From contig CM082582.2 of assembly GCA_040954595.2 (NCBI GenBank), positions 1 through 64,000 on the forward strand: a stretch of 64,000 nt of DNA, written 5' to 3'. Both the position numbers and the translations under genes were made by a program. The notes under the pieces are model-generated. The model saw only the letters and a program-made list of their open reading frames with translations. It was not told the DNA's origin and ran no database searches. The stretch is from Balanoglossus misakiensis (Eukaryota > Hemichordata). Positions 47,385-59,545 of the stretch are shown here, piece after piece (position 1 is the first letter of the stretch; each line of letters begins with the position of its first letter).

Positions 47385-48675
47385 TGTAGTGTCCAAACAC
47401 TAGTGAGCATCTATACTTTATACATTCTGTAAAATGACGTAATGCAACATTCGGGTCATTATGAATAAAGTGCGTGAACGAGGCTAGGCACTCTCACTCT
47501 TACATGCCGGACTTGGTGTCTCGTGTTGTCATTATTGCCCACCAACGATTCTATATTTGGCGACGAGGACGGAGAACATGGAGAATCAGCTAGCCGTCAA
47601 TGCCGAGTTTTCCTGTTCATTCAGACCCGACAACCACCAGTACGAGATGGAAAAAGTACATGGCTAGAGTAGAAAACGCATTTGTCGCATTCAACATTAC
47701 AGATGACAAGCGACAACGTGCACTGCTATTGCACTGGGCAGGTGAGGAAGTTTCCGACTTCTTTGATACTCTACCAGATACAGGAACTAGCTGTGAAACA
47801 GCCAAATTAAAGCTTTCGTCATACTTCTCACCCAAACGGAACATTGAATACGAACGATTTATCTTCAGAGACACCATACAAAACAACGGCGAATCGATTG
47901 ATGCCTATCACACTTGTTTGCAACGCCTAGCAGAAACATATGTGACTTCACCAATAAGGATCAAGAGGTCAAATCACAAATCATACGAGGATTCACATCA
48001 GCCCGTCTCAGACGTCGTGCTCTTCGGGAGGAGACGACACTAGAGAATCTACTGAGTACAGCCTGTTCATTTGAGGTATCAGAGGTTCAGGCTAGTGGGA
48101 TTGAGGAGAAAACCCAAAATTATGGTGCAGATACGGCATCTGTGAATGCGGTCAGAAAACAGCGCCACCAACGCCCGAAACCAAATAAACAAAAGAGAGC
48201 TCATCAGCAGCCAGCGAAAGGACCGTCCACTTGTTATTATTGTGGTGGCACCTATCCACTGACTCAGTATGTCCAGCTAAAGGCAAGTCATGCAGGAAGT
48301 GTGGCAAACCTAACTATTTTGCCAAATGCTACCGATCAAAAGGCAAGGCAAATAGGGTAGACAAGGATGAAACTGTCAAAGCTGTGCATAAAGTGGAAGA
48401 CAGCTCGGGAGATGAATACTGCTTCACTGTACAACAATCAAATGGCAGGAGGCCTCAAGTAACAGTGCAGATAGAACAAACAGCAGTTGCCTCACTGATC
48501 GACCCTGGTTCTACAATAAACATGATGAGTGTAAACACATACAACAACCTAAAGAACAAACCCATGTGGCAAACAGAAAGCCCGTTTTACCACTGTCAGC
48601 AGTGCATTATTGAGTATTTTAGCATCGCTGGATTTAGCTCTCGTCCAATCAGAATTGCGGACGGTAGCATGATAT
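47385..48675 (+). mobile_element. Truncated Gypsy-type LTR retrotransposon (LTR, gag, protease remnant), copy A
   Basis: Putative 171-base LTR at 47385-47555 starts TGTAGTG, with a TATA-like stretch near 47414 and AATAAA near 47465. It is followed by TTTGGCGACGAGGACGG, a likely primer-binding region. The gag begins at about 47578 and is broken into frames: WKKYMARVENAF and HWAGEEVSDFFDTLP (47600-48043), then 47935-48350. A zinc-knuckle region is split by a frameshift (CYYCGGTYP, then CRKCGKPNYFAKC). A protease-like SLIDPGSTINMM has proline where the D-[S/T]-G catalytic triplet needs S or T. It ends at 48675 with no reverse transcriptase, integrase or second LTR. Confidence 0.85.
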
Positions 48676-49074
48676 AATATAATTGAGAATAAATCTCGCG
48701 ACAAGTGTACAGTTTGACAATGTACACAGATAATCCGTTTCAACAATGTTTCCTTTGTAGTGTGAATAAAACTGCACACTTTGCAAGTTTTCAACTTCAA
48801 AACACTATGGCTATTACAGAGACAAAGCTGCTAATATACAGTGTATACCTGTCATTTTTGTTTGTGGTGAGATTTTCATTGGCACAGTCGCACAGAGCTC
48901 ACACAAGAGGAAATTACACTTTCTGTTGAATTCACTGCATCCTGCTAACTTTAAGTCATATATCCAGTGAAACATTAAGTTATAGAATTTTCCATCGCAG
49001 TATTCTGTTTTATATACATGTATAGCAGTCCCACACATATTGATTAATTTGACAAAAGAAACTGACTGACAATT
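48676..49074. other. Intergenic or intronic, nothing recognised
   Basis: The small frames here (48549 minus, 48705 plus, 48814 minus) show no domain. Unique within the window. Confidence 0.6.
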
Positions 49075-49185
49075 TTCACAGCGCTCCCAGTATAGCATCC
49101 TTGGCAGGTGCACGTCAATGCCCCACACGAGGTTAGGGTTGGCAAGTGCTGCCATTTTGACATGGGTTGTTAGCACTGATCAATT
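49075..49185 (-). pseudogene. EGF-like exon relic
   Basis: Fragments of the same module in different frames: DQC followed by TAA, NPCQNGSTCQP, then SCGALTCTCQGCYTGS with the last cysteine lost. At least two frameshifts. Splice sites uncertain. Confidence 0.7.
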
Positions 49186-50100
49186 CCTACGCATGACAGA
49201 AAAATGAAGAATTAGGCTATGGGCCGGACCTGCCTATCGTTTCAAAATGCACTCTGTATATTAAGGTTTATTTCTTTTACATAAAAACAAGTCTTCTTGC
49301 TCTAATATGATAAAAGAAAAAAAACTTCAACTTAAATATTGCGTCCTCAGAGGTAATATCGAGCCCTAAAAATCAGGTATGCTAATGCGGTTAAAGGTCG
49401 TGCAGTTCTCCTTATAACAAGCGATCTTATTGGTGGTTACGTGACTGCACCAATCACAGAATGCGTTATGTCACTCAGCAATTACACACGCAGGGCAAAC
49501 TATCAGGCAGCTACATGTATACTAGTATACATGTTACAGAAGATTAAACAGAATTGTTGGTAAGGAAAGTTTGAGCAGACTAGTCCATTCAATGTAAAAA
49601 ATGGTGCTGATTCCAAAAAAGTCAGTCTTATTGACCCCTTTCAAGACAAAATTGCCATTTTTGCCACTTTTAACCCAAAAGGTCATTTAAAAAAACACTC
49701 AAAACACACTGTTTTCATCACATTCGGAGATCTGATGACATTTGAGGATTATGCGGAAACAGTGACACACCAGAATAAAAATTACAGGTGACATTTGCAA
49801 GCAGATATGATCTAACCATATAGAAATATGGAATGTAAAAACATTAACAAGGAACATGCCCAATAAACTGTCATGTGTCATGGCAGTCTTACAAGTGGTG
49901 CTAGAAAAAAAAATGACCAAAAATTGTCTGTACAAACACATATGCGAAGCAACTTCTTTCAGTCAGCCCTGGAACAGACACACACTGACCTGCCACTGGT
50001 AATTAAAATTTGATAGCTGGTGGTCTCTGTAACAGCTGGCCTATTTAAGTTATGTAAACATGTCTTTGTTCGAGGTAACAACTCCTTGTAAATAGTAACT
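49186..50100. other. Long intron, nothing recognised
   Basis: AT-rich, no domain in either strand. The 80-codon minus frame at 49699 has no recognisable features. Confidence 0.6.
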
Positions 50101-51100
50101 TTAAAAACAACTGGACAATTTGTTTAGGAGAAGATTTGCTAACCAAAAACTAAGAAACTTACCAAAAAAACTCACTAAATATTTAATCTTTCTGATCTCA
50201 GAACTGAATAAAAGTTGCACATATACAGGTATGTGTTATGAAATTATATCCTAAATTTCAAAGCAATCAGAGAAAAAACTAATTTCAAAGCAATCCAACA
50301 AGCAGTTTCACAGAAAATATTTGTTCAAAAGTGGCAAAAACACAAATATGCAAATATCACCAAAATTGTACAATATCTTACGTCAATCACTACAAGGAAC
50401 ATGCTGCCTAAGTTCAATGCAATAGGACAAGCGGTTTCAGAGAAAACAATTTTTGACAAAAATTGCAAAAGTTTCCCCGATAACACATTTATGCAAATAT
50501 CTTTTTTTTTACAACATATTATTTAGGTTACCCCTACGAACATGCCTACCAAATTGGAAAGCAATCTGGCATGAGGTTTTAAAGAAAAACATTTTTTGAC
50601 CAAAAATGGCAAATATTGCTCAAAATTATAGATATGCAAATTTTGCAACTATTTGAACAAAACTATGGTTACTTAGACAACATTAGGAGGCTTCATACTA
50701 AATTTCAAAGACTTTTTACCAATAACATGGAAAAATACAAAAAAATGCAAAAAAAATAGGAAATCGATAATATTAGCTCAAAACATACAGGATTGTATGA
50801 GGTTGATATAAGGTACATGCATACCAATTTTCAAATCAATATGACCAGTGGTTGTCCAGTTTTTAAGTTTTGACCAATTTCACATTTTCCCAGCTAATTT
50901 GCATATTTTTGGCAATGACATCTTCATTTGAACAAACTCCCATCTACAGCCCTGCCTGCATCTACACGCCAAATATCGAGGTCATACGCGCTGCGGTTTT
51001 CAAGTTTTCGATGTGGACGGACATACAGACATACATCCATCCATCCATCCATCCATACATACAGACGTAACCAATCCCATAAGGTCCCATGGTACATACA
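50101..51100. repeat. Interspersed repeat with ~140-bp internal periodicity, CATC tail and terminal hairpin
   Basis: A phrase of the form 'tttcaaagcaat...agagaaaa...tttttgac.aaaaatggcaaa' recurs near 50258, 50412, 50553, 50700 and 50826. It is followed by 'ggacggacatacagacatac', a (CATC)n run at 51036-51054 and a short hairpin GGTCCCAT...ATGGGACC at about 51084-51110. Hairpin-ended, simple-repeat-tailed repeats of this style are common in invertebrate genomes; I do not name the family. Confidence 0.6.
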
Positions 51101-51127
51101 AATGGGACCTAAAAACTTGCGACTTAC

Positions 51128-51250
51128 ATGTAACAAATGTTTGCCCAGTGTAGCAGGTTGGACAGTTGCAGGTGTAGATTGAGCAGGAGCCTTGAAGTGG
51201 CTGATACACTCCGTTATTCAGACATGGGTTTAGAAGACACTGGTTGATCG
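51128..51250 (-). CDS. EGF-like exon with two cysteines replaced
   Basis: 123 bases, open, phase 1-1, acceptor CACCCTTAG, donor GTAAGT at 51122-51127. Reads NQC, LNPC, NNGVY (third EGF cysteine to Tyr), QGSC, YTCNC, PTC, and GQTF (last cysteine to Phe). Canonical EGF pairs C1-C3 and C5-C6 would both be broken, so it may not fold normally although the frame is open. Confidence 0.78.
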
Positions 51251-51698
51251 CTAAGGGTGAGAGAAATGAAAAGTATCACATTAGGGTCTTACACACTTGA
51301 GTGGGAAGTGAAATCTGTAGCAGACTGTCAGAAGATTGCACATCCGTGTGATCATGTTCATGTGTGAAGGATAATGAAGACCACTTGATCCAAGCTTGGT
51401 GCTACCATCTTTATCATAATTACAGCATCTTATAATATTTACTAGTTGGGGGTGAGGTGGGGTGGGGGTGGGGGTAGTTGATGTCATAACTTTCTGATGT
51501 TTCAATTTACGGTTGGAAAAATAGCAACATCTACTCTGATGAGCATTTGAGTCAATGAAAGTATACATCATGGCTACGGTAGTGCATATAAGTCTCTTGG
51601 TTAGCTGCACAATCACAGGCAACTTTATTGAGACAATATCAATGACAAAGCCCAGCGATTTCTACTTTGTGCGGCAAATCTGACACTGGTTTGCTTAC

Positions 51699-51815
51699 GT
51701 TCAGCGCACGTGGTTCCGATGAAACAGCGCGAACTCTGGCATCTGAACTCGGTGCAGGACACTTGCTGGCAGAATCCACTGTTTAGACAAGGGTTGGGCT
51801 GACACGGATTCAAAT
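51699..51815 (-). CDS. EGF-like exon with C5 replaced
   Basis: 117 bases, open, phase 1-1, acceptor GTGCACAG, donor GTAAGC at 51693-51698. Reads NPC, QPNPC, NSGFC, QVSC, FRC, then QSSRC where sisters have C-x-C-x2-C, and the end GTTCAE. Seven cysteines, so one should be unpaired. Confidence 0.8.
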
Positions 51816-52199
51816 CTGTGCACAGAAGAGAAAGTGATATAAATTGTGTACAGTTAATATTTACTACATATACTTTAAACAGATTTGTGCAGTCAGGGTT
51901 GAGTGGTAAAAATCTCAGTTGGTCAACAGAACATCACTGTGACAAATTTCTTCCATGTTCAACAAAAGAAACGTAATGAAATTTTGACACAGGTGTCATA
52001 GTGTCTTAGTGTACCATACGGTGCAGGTTGTTGTTTGGTCAAATACACAATCCCCTTTTATGGCACACACATTCTTAATAAATTTCCCCAAAATTGTGTC
52101 GTTATTCACTGTTTGATACAGGTTGGAAGAAACCAACTGCAAGCCGATTATGTGTTATGTTATTATGTTCCTCTTCATCTGAAATTTAAAATCACTCAC

Positions 52200-52322
52200 A
52201 TGTCTGACATAAATCGCCGGAGTAACAGCTTGTACAGGAGCATGTGAATTCAGTACACCAATTGGGCGTCAGCACACAGTTTCCACCATTCTGACACTGG
52301 ATGGGTTGACACTGGTTGACAG
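52200..52322 (-). CDS. EGF-like exon (8-Cys) next to the duplication boundary
   Basis: 123 bases, open, phase 1-1, acceptor ATCCCACAG, donor GTGAGT at 52194-52199. Reads NQC, PIQC, NGGNC, NWC, FTCSC, TSC and the end GDLCQT. It ends nine bases before the start of copy B homology and has no counterpart in copy A, where a different exon (32372-32491) and then the minisatellite follow. Confidence 0.85.
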
Positions 52323-52617
52323 CTGTGGGATGTGCAGTCAAGATATTGTCAAAATTACAGAATCTACAAACTACACTCCACAGTCATGTACATGTATACA
52401 TGACAACAACCAAAGGGCTGTTTTGAAAAACCAAATGCTGTGAAATCCTTTAGAGTGTGACAAGAAACCACAGTTGCAACCGAAAACAAAAATAGTGATA
52501 ACATTAAGCTAGCCCAAAGTTTGAGTTACCAGGGCTTTAATATGTGTACCGTACTTATATTATATAATACATAACAAGTGTTTTGCATTGAATAAAATAA
52601 TATTGGTTTGTACTTAC

Positions 52618-52737
52618 GCATTGTACATGTGGCACCAGTGAAGCATTCGGTACACATACAGTCAAACAGGAAACAGCCGTCTCGCGCAACGCATGTGCCA
52701 CCATTTTGACAAGGCATAGAGTATAACTGATCAATGG
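52618..52737 (-). CDS. EGF-like exon, copy B, C1 replaced by Leu
   Basis: 120 bases, open, acceptor TTTTGGCAG, donor GTAAGT at 52612-52617, phase 1-1. Reads DQLYSMPC (first cysteine to Leu), NGGTC, DGC, FDCMC, TEC and the end GATCT. It is the intact state of the broken copy A exon at 33016-33137. Confidence 0.82.
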
Positions 52738-53130
52738 CTGCCAAAACAAAAATGAAAGTATCAATTACCTGCTTGTCAAAAACTTGTACATGTACTTGTG
52801 ATGTTCATTTCGTTTAAATATGTGAGCAATGTCTTCATTCCTTGTTTCAAACCTGTACATTTAAAATAACATAATGATGCTATTGCTAGGATTTTTCTGT
52901 AAGAATCTTGAAAAATTAAAAAATGTGCCGTCAACATGATACAGAAGGCTTTCCTTTTTAACGTGCACCTCACACTCAATTTTGACCCTACATCAGCAAA
53001 TTTTGAAAGGATGAAACTTAGTAATGCTTCCACCCCATTTATTGGTGTATGGGTCCATCTATCACATTGAGAATACCAAAAATGAGGGTTTATATACCAC
53101 GCTGTGTCATAAAACAGTAATTCGACACAC

Positions 53131-53253
53131 CTACTGCACAGATGGCCCCAGTCCAACACTACTGGCAGTAACAGGTGTAGTCAGTATAATAATTTGGTGT
53201 TTGGGAACAATAGCCTCCATTTTGACACGGATTCTGATCACATGGGTTAATGA
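53131..53253 (-). pseudogene. EGF-like exon with TAG, copy B
   Basis: Acceptor with a strong T-run (TTTTCTGATAG) above 53253, phase 1-1, 123 bases. In-frame TAG in TCYCQ-stop-CWTG, as in copy A. It still carries the uninterrupted TTAA used by MITE-1 in copy A. Donor GTGTGT is weak. Confidence 0.82.
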
Positions 53254-53817
53254 CTATCAGAAAAAAAATAGTTTAAGAAACATGAAATGCAGATGGCTAC
53301 ACCTCAACCAAAGATGATTCCTGCACCACAACAAAATCCTTTGACACAAGCATTATACTGGAACCATACCCAGAACACGCATTAAGTATATGATGAAGGG
53401 ACAATGTCTCTATTTTGGGTAATACAGTAAAACCTGTCTTTATGGACACCTCTCTAATCAGAACACCTAGTAAGATTGATTTTTCAAGCCAAATAGTAAG
53501 AATAATTAAGGACGTCTCTTTTACTTAATACTCAGATGTGTGCACCACCTTAGGAGAGATTACCTCATATGCACAATTATCTCTACAGACACTAGTCTTC
53601 AAGAGGCAACTCTTGTATATTTGAGTGATGAAAACATCCAGCTTCGTACACTTCCTCACAAGTTCGTGCCTATCCTAAATTGCACGGACATACAAATGAA
53701 ATTTCTGTTTTCTTTTCTCTTGTGGAAATTTTAGAAATGAGAAGTTACCACACAATTCAATTGCCATGAAGAGAAAGTGCCCAAAAGATTGTCATTTACG
53801 GTACGTCAGAAACTTAC

Positions 53818-53940
53818 ATATTTCACAACGGTTACCCTCATAGCAACCAGTACAGGCACAGGTATATGCCGTGCAGGAGTTGGCCACTGCATTACATACA
53901 GCCCCGTTGAGACAGCTGTTTCGCTGGCATGGATCTTGGA
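53818..53940 (-). CDS. EGF-like exon (8-Cys), copy B
   Basis: Counterpart of 35805-35927, open, same splice sites (donor at 53812-53817). I saw no coding change. Confidence 0.84.
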
Positions 53941-54332
53941 CTGCAATAAAAAGTGCAACCTAATGTTATCTCAGCAATATTTACTTTCAAAATCTGTTTG
54001 ATAAAAACATCATCATTACCATTACTGTAAATACTGAACGGAACTTCACTTCCAAAAACAACTTGCTCATTCTGGGACGCACTTGTGGGGCTATGAAAAT
54101 CTCTGTATATGTATCTTGTGTAGGAAAAATTTTCATGAACGATCAACATTTTTTTCTTCAAATAAACATGTTTTCTTTCAGTTGTACATCATTTTTGAGG
54201 TGAACGATTCCCAAGGCCCAAGGTGTGATGCTGAAGATGAAAATATAAAGTATGACCAACAGACAATGTATTGAGACATGATTGTAAATGTTAGTTCCTG
54301 CATGACAAAATGTTTGTTTTAATGAGTTTTAC

Positions 54333-54449
54333 ACTGGCTGCAGTGTGTGCCGGTGAAACATCCTGGACAAGTACACTCATAAGTTGTACACGACAGCCGA
54401 GTACACTGCCCATTGTTCAGGCATGGACTTGGCCTACATGGAGTTTGTT
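54333..54449 (-). CDS. EGF-like exon (8-Cys, short loop), copy B
   Basis: Counterpart of 36257-36373, open, donor GTAAAA at 54327-54332, acceptor AAACAG. Confidence 0.82.
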
Positions 54450-54764
54450 CTGTTTCAATGGAATGAAAATAAATAAATAGTAGTGACATAAGTTTTTAGG
54501 GTATGACCATTTCCTTAATTCCTACAGCTGTGGTTCTATCGGGTTCTCCTATAACTAAGCCTCCTTAATGTATAACTGAACAATAAGAATTACTTATTAT
54601 ACTTTTGGGAGTTTAGGACTTAGTAATTGCAAAAAAGACTCAATTCCTGAAAGTGCCTATTTGGTTTGTCACATCCTAAATATACAGGTAATTTCATAGC
54701 TGCCAGCTATGACAAATATACCGGTATGAGGGGGGAAAAACAGTTCCTCGTCTGATAAATTTAC

Positions 54765-54887
54765 CTTGGTCACAGGTGATTCCAATGATACAGCCTTGAC
54801 AGCGACAGGTAAACGCACTGCACGATCCACTGATTGGCTCACAGATACCGTTGTTCATGCACGGATTGGGAGAACATTGATCGAGTC
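54765..54887 (-). CDS. EGF-like exon (8-Cys), copy B
   Basis: Counterpart of 36690-36812, open. One coding difference is visible: CIIGITC in B versus CFIGITC in A. Splice sites conserved. Confidence 0.84.
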
Positions 54888-55374
54888 CTGGGGGTTGCAT
54901 GTAAATCAACCAACAATTGCATATTAACATCACAAGTCATTTCACTATTTTTTCATTCCAAACTTAAAAGATTGCTTGTAACTTGCTGAACAAATATTCA
55001 TATGGACAGACTATTCTAGCTTGGAACAGGCAAAATCAAGGGTGCCCTGACGCCCAACTTTTAAGAGCAGTTCATTTACTGAAACTGCCAGCACCCAATA
55101 TTATCCCACATGTAATCAATATGTGGAAATCAAATACATCTGTAACAGTTTTAATTTACCATGTGGGTATTTGCATGGAGGGCCATGGTATTTGTTACCT
55201 ACTGATAAAATACCCTTCAAAACAATATCCTCATTTCTTCAGAAGTTTGGCAACAAGACCAATAAAGTTTCACATCAAAATTTACAATGTATAAATAAGC
55301 TTAAAAGATCTACGGAATGAAGATGGCTTGTTTGTTTGCAGGGTGTCTTGAAAGTATATACTCACTTGTTTGAC

Positions 55375-56259
55375 CATGGACCCTAGAGAAAGAAGGACGC
55401 GCAACTCCATTTTTTTCTTGAAATGATGTTATTTTGCATACATTATTTCCAGATAAATCCCAATAATCCAATTTGCAAATAAACTGTGTATAAACTAACG
55501 CAAAGTCTCGTGTTTTGTGTGAAGTTATCACAACACCTCAGAACATCTCGCAGAAGACGAGAAAACTGCAACGTGGTTGAACGCAGCGATTATTTATGGA
55601 ACACATCTGGACAAGTTAAACAGGAATTTGAATCTGAGTCTGACAGCGTCCAAAACAAGCATCTTTTGTCTAACAGTCCGGGTATTTCACAAGGCTGTGA
55701 GCTAACCGTACCGAGGGTTGCCTGGCGGCCATAGCGCACACATGATAATCCACCCAGTTTGTTTACAAATTGTTTTCGTGAAATCTGTTTTATTGTTCAC
55801 GCACTGCGAAATAAAATGCCCCTAAACCACAATTTTTATTTCAATGCTTCACGCAAACATAAAATTATTACGAAAAGTGTCAGCGTTACTAAGAAATATG
55901 AGTGCCCAGTCGGACATGCAAAAAACATGGATGATTTGTTTACAATTTTTAAATGAAGCTTGTGGCACTAGAAATGACCGTTCAACCGACAGACGAACAC
56001 CAAACCATAATAATTAGCACAGACATCGTAATACTTTTAGAATTTTAGAAAAAAACGCAGTGGCTGCTGAAATGCAGTAGTGCCAGTTTGGTGGCAAGTT
56101 TTCGTATCACTGGTGGGGTCGACACGTGCCGAAGTAAGGAAGTCATTGTCCGACTGTCCTGGGTGTTAATTATATACAAAAAAACATCATCATACAGATA
56201 ATCCCCAAACCCTTTGATCTTTGCCGCAGTTGCTCGCCCTTCTTTCTCTAGGGTCTATG
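55375..56259. mobile_element. 885-bp DNA transposon in an EGF exon, copy B
   Basis: Same element and same GTTTGAC duplications (55368-55374 and 56260-56266) as 37300-38184, so the insertion predates the segmental duplication. Confidence 0.88.
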
Positions 56260-56374
56260 GTTTGACAGATGTCACCTGTGTAAGAGTTCACACACTGGCA
56301 TGAATAGAAATTGCACGATGTTTGCTGGCAAAATCCACCATTCATACATGGGTTGGGATCACAGGGGTTTTGCA
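56260..56374 (-). pseudogene. EGF-like exon split from its donor, copy B
   Basis: Counterpart of 38185-38299. Retains the C-x-C pair (SCQC) that copy A has lost. Still interrupted by the 885-base element. Confidence 0.84.
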
Positions 56375-56786
56375 CTGGAAATTAAGAAAGGACGCCATTT
56401 TATTCCTTGCTACTCATTCTACAGTACAGATATGGCAAAAACCTTGCAGAATTATGGCAAGGGTGTGTGGAGTGATTGTGCCTACAACTTATATTAGGCT
56501 GGTATCAAGTTGTTCACACCTCCATAGATCACATGGCAGTGACTGTGAGGCAAGGGCTTCCCTTCATGAAATCAAAGACCTGTGTACTGGAGGAGGGTTC
56601 CTTGCAAATGCTTGACTTGACTTCAAGCACACCTGTAGACTCATATGTAAATTTACACTATCTGGCCTGGAGTGAGAATTTCCATAGTGGATGTGTGTTG
56701 ACAAAAGGCAGTAAAATTGGCCAGTCGCGCATAATGTTTCTTGAACCAAGACAATCAAGACATTATGCGCCAAGAAAGTGATTTTG

Positions 56787-57469
56787 AAGCTCAAGAAGTG
56801 CAGGTGACTGATGTTGACGTACCCCGGTGACGTACATGAAAAGTGAACAGACAGTTTTAAAATTCATCGGCTATTTGTACAAATATCTCAGCTCCTGTAC
56901 ATCAAGGAAACATTTCGTAGTGAAACAGTTATATATAACACAAAGTACCAGGGTTCTCTCCCACAGGCCGACTTCTCGTACTGGCCGAGACCGACTTCTC
57001 ATACTGGTTGACTTCTCAGGACACCATGTATAGCTAGCTGTTGAACTCAAAAAATATGTAAAACTACAAGTGATGTAAACAACTTGTGGAACCATGTTCA
57101 AATCGAGACAAGAAGAAAAGGGATTTCAAGACTTACCTCCTTCAGCACTTTACTGCCCTGTAGCGCACTGTGTGACACTTGTAGTTGTGCATTCATAACC
57201 AGAAGGACGTGGCCGAACCTAGCGAGTATGAACCTATCACAGAAAAAATTCAAAGAACGATTTTTACCACCATGGTATGGTCCAACGATCCCTTATTAGA
57301 GAGATGTCCGTAATCACAGGTTTTACTGTACAATACCTCTTCAGTGGAATCATTGTGTTTTTCAAAGTGCATCACAATATCAACTCCAATAAGCATAACA
57401 GTTTAATTTTCTGTGTATGCCATGCTATAACACAGGGAAGTCACAAGAGTGATTTGCAGCCCAACTTAC
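56787..57469. other. Intron across the copy B deletion junction
   Basis: Joins the equivalents of 38712 and 40902 at about 56787. Nothing coding recognised before the exon at 57470. Confidence 0.65.
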
Positions 57470-57667
57470 CAGTAACTGTTGAACAATCCACTACGGGTGA
57501 CATGGTTGGACACTTGGATCCCACTGGACGAGGCGTGCATGTGCCGTCGCCTTCCATAGCATATTCACCATTGCCACAGTCGAGCGGATCTTACATTGGA
57601 TCTGAACACGATTGTCCAGCAGGGCACAGAAGACAGGATGTGCGTGCAGGCTCCTCACTTATTTCAT
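57470..57667 (-). pseudogene. GCC2/GCC3-like exon with TAA, copy B
   Basis: Counterpart of 41584-41781 with the same TAA after DPM and intact splice sites. In B the later motif reads TPRPVGSKC, i.e. one cysteine lost (C to R) but the glycine kept. Confidence 0.77.
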
Positions 57668-58046
57668 CTGATTAAAAAAAATGAGTTTTTTAGTGATGTA
57701 TTTGTGATACAGTGTCATTTAAAATAACAAATTACTTGAGATGATTCACTTCATAATTCTGAGACAAGTATACAGGCATGTAGAAAATTCTTTGGAGGAC
57801 ATTAAACGTCATTTCTAATCAACCATGTTCTGAATATCATAAGACTCTGCGAGATCTCACATGGCTAACCGGGTCTCGCAAGATCTCGCACTGAGTTGAT
57901 AATCTGTTGTAAACACATACATACATACACACACACACATACCCCCAGTCGCACTGACTTGAAAATCTGTTGTAAACACATACATGCATACACACATACC
58001 CCTCAGTTTCATCACACAGCAAACTGAACAAGTACCACAATCTTAC

Positions 58047-58175
58047 CATTTGTACATCTGGTACAGTTTGTTGCACCAGCCAATGACACGTAACCCTTGG
58101 TACACTTGAATTGCAATGCACTGGGATCTATGCAGGCGTACCCTTGCTCACAAATAGTACAATGTTCAGCACCAG
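58047..58175 (-). CDS. GCC2/GCC3-like exon, copy B
   Basis: Counterpart of 42165-42293, open, with Ser to Leu in SASQ/SALQ. Confidence 0.77.
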
Positions 58176-58434
58176 CTGATCTGTAAATCAAACAGAGAAT
58201 TTACACACCAAGTTAACCTTTGAATACCACTGTAAAAATTTGGTGCAAATTTTAATTATTTTCATAAATAGAGGTCTATTCAAATTTGGAAAAATTGTCA
58301 TTTTTTCATTCATATATTATATCAGTAAATTTTAAATACAGAAATAGAAAATGATCCCATCCTATTTTTCAGTTAGTAAATTACCTGACCTAATGTTTGA
58401 TGTTGGAAATAAAGGTGGGTGGGTAGAAGTTTAC

Positions 58435-58565
58435 CTGTTATGCAAGAGGTACAGCGAGACATCCTTTGTCCAAGGCCGAACTGTAATAACCAGCCGAGCA
58501 TAAAATCACAGTGTTACCATTTGGACATTGGTTACCAGCTGGGCAATCAGCACATGATGTTTGTG
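58435..58565 (-). pseudogene. GCC2/GCC3-like exon with 1-bp frameshift, copy B
   Basis: Counterpart of 42553-42683, also 131 bases with the same frameshift. Confidence 0.77.
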
Positions 58566-58990
58566 CTGAAAATAAACAGAGATTTATAGAATCTTATAGT
58601 CACAGTCATACCTTCAAAGACGTGGGATTCTCACGCGGGTTGGGGAGACAAAAATCCCTGGCAAAAGATTGAGGACAGGAAAATGCCAATCCAGAGATAT
58701 TGGTAACAGAAACTGTGTACAGTCAATGCCATACGGCAGTGTGCTGTTCTAACAACAGACAAGATCGTGACGATCATAGTCTGTGTCGGAGATTTGGAAA
58801 AGAGCAAATTTGGTGAAAAGACGGGACAAAACAAAAGTCTACTTATACGATGCACATGAAAACTGGATGAAAGCGAAGCAGTCCACTATTTGAATGCATT
58901 GGATGTAAAATTGGCAGAATATTTGGACTGGACGTAATGTTTGTACGCACAGAATTACGTACATGCACATAAGATGATCGTCCGCCTTAA

Positions 58991-59496
58991 AGGCACGTAA
59001 GCTGCAACTGGATAAAAAAATTAAAGTTTTAAATAATCTCATATATGCTTTTAATTATGTCTATTAAATGATATTTCATGATAATATATCAAGCTCAACA
59101 CTTATTTATGACACAATGGCCAAAAATTAAAGAAAAAACGAAAATTCCTGCAATTTAAAAAAAAGTGCAATATTGCAATGAACAATGGAAATCTGATGTC
59201 TCAGTGGTGTACATTTACTTCCATGAGCTCAAGTGGATGAGATCATGTTTTGTTTAAGAAGTTTCCCAACCGGAAATGCAACATTTTCATTGTTTCTTGC
59301 ATTTTCCCAGGGTGGCGGCCATAATCGCTTGCGGCAAAGCTTTATTATTTATCTGGTTAAAACTTGCATATGCACTCATATTTAGGGTTTATAATGCTTG
59401 TGTATAGTTCACTGCCTTCATCTGCATGGACTAATGGTAGTGCAGTTTTAAACAAATATTATGAAAATTATCCCAAAAGTTACAGCTTACGTGCCT
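58991..59496. mobile_element. MITE-3, TTAA-flanked, copy B
   Basis: Counterpart of 43109-43613; TTAA flanks at 58987-58990 and 59497-59500. Confidence 0.86.
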
Positions 59497-59545
59497 TTAA
59501 GTGAAAGATTACACAGTAATGCCCAAACTTTAAGTGCTGACTCAC

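Larger units (their letters stand above)
32731..48141. repeat. Segmental duplication, copy A
   Basis: Homologous in direct orientation to 52331-64000 with a few percent or less divergence by eye. Homology starts at 'gtgcagtcaagg' and can be followed to the base corresponding to the end of the window. Copy A has three extra segments relative to B (33652-34243, 34382-35367 and 38713-40901) and lacks a 63-base stretch present at 54101-54163. The offset of the left boundaries is about 19600 bases, consistent with a tandem duplication. Confidence 0.93.

Noticed and set aside
48450-48570. Functional retroviral-type aspartic protease
   Set aside because: Catalytic triplet reads DPG instead of D-S/T-G and the reading frame upstream is broken; treated as a remnant.
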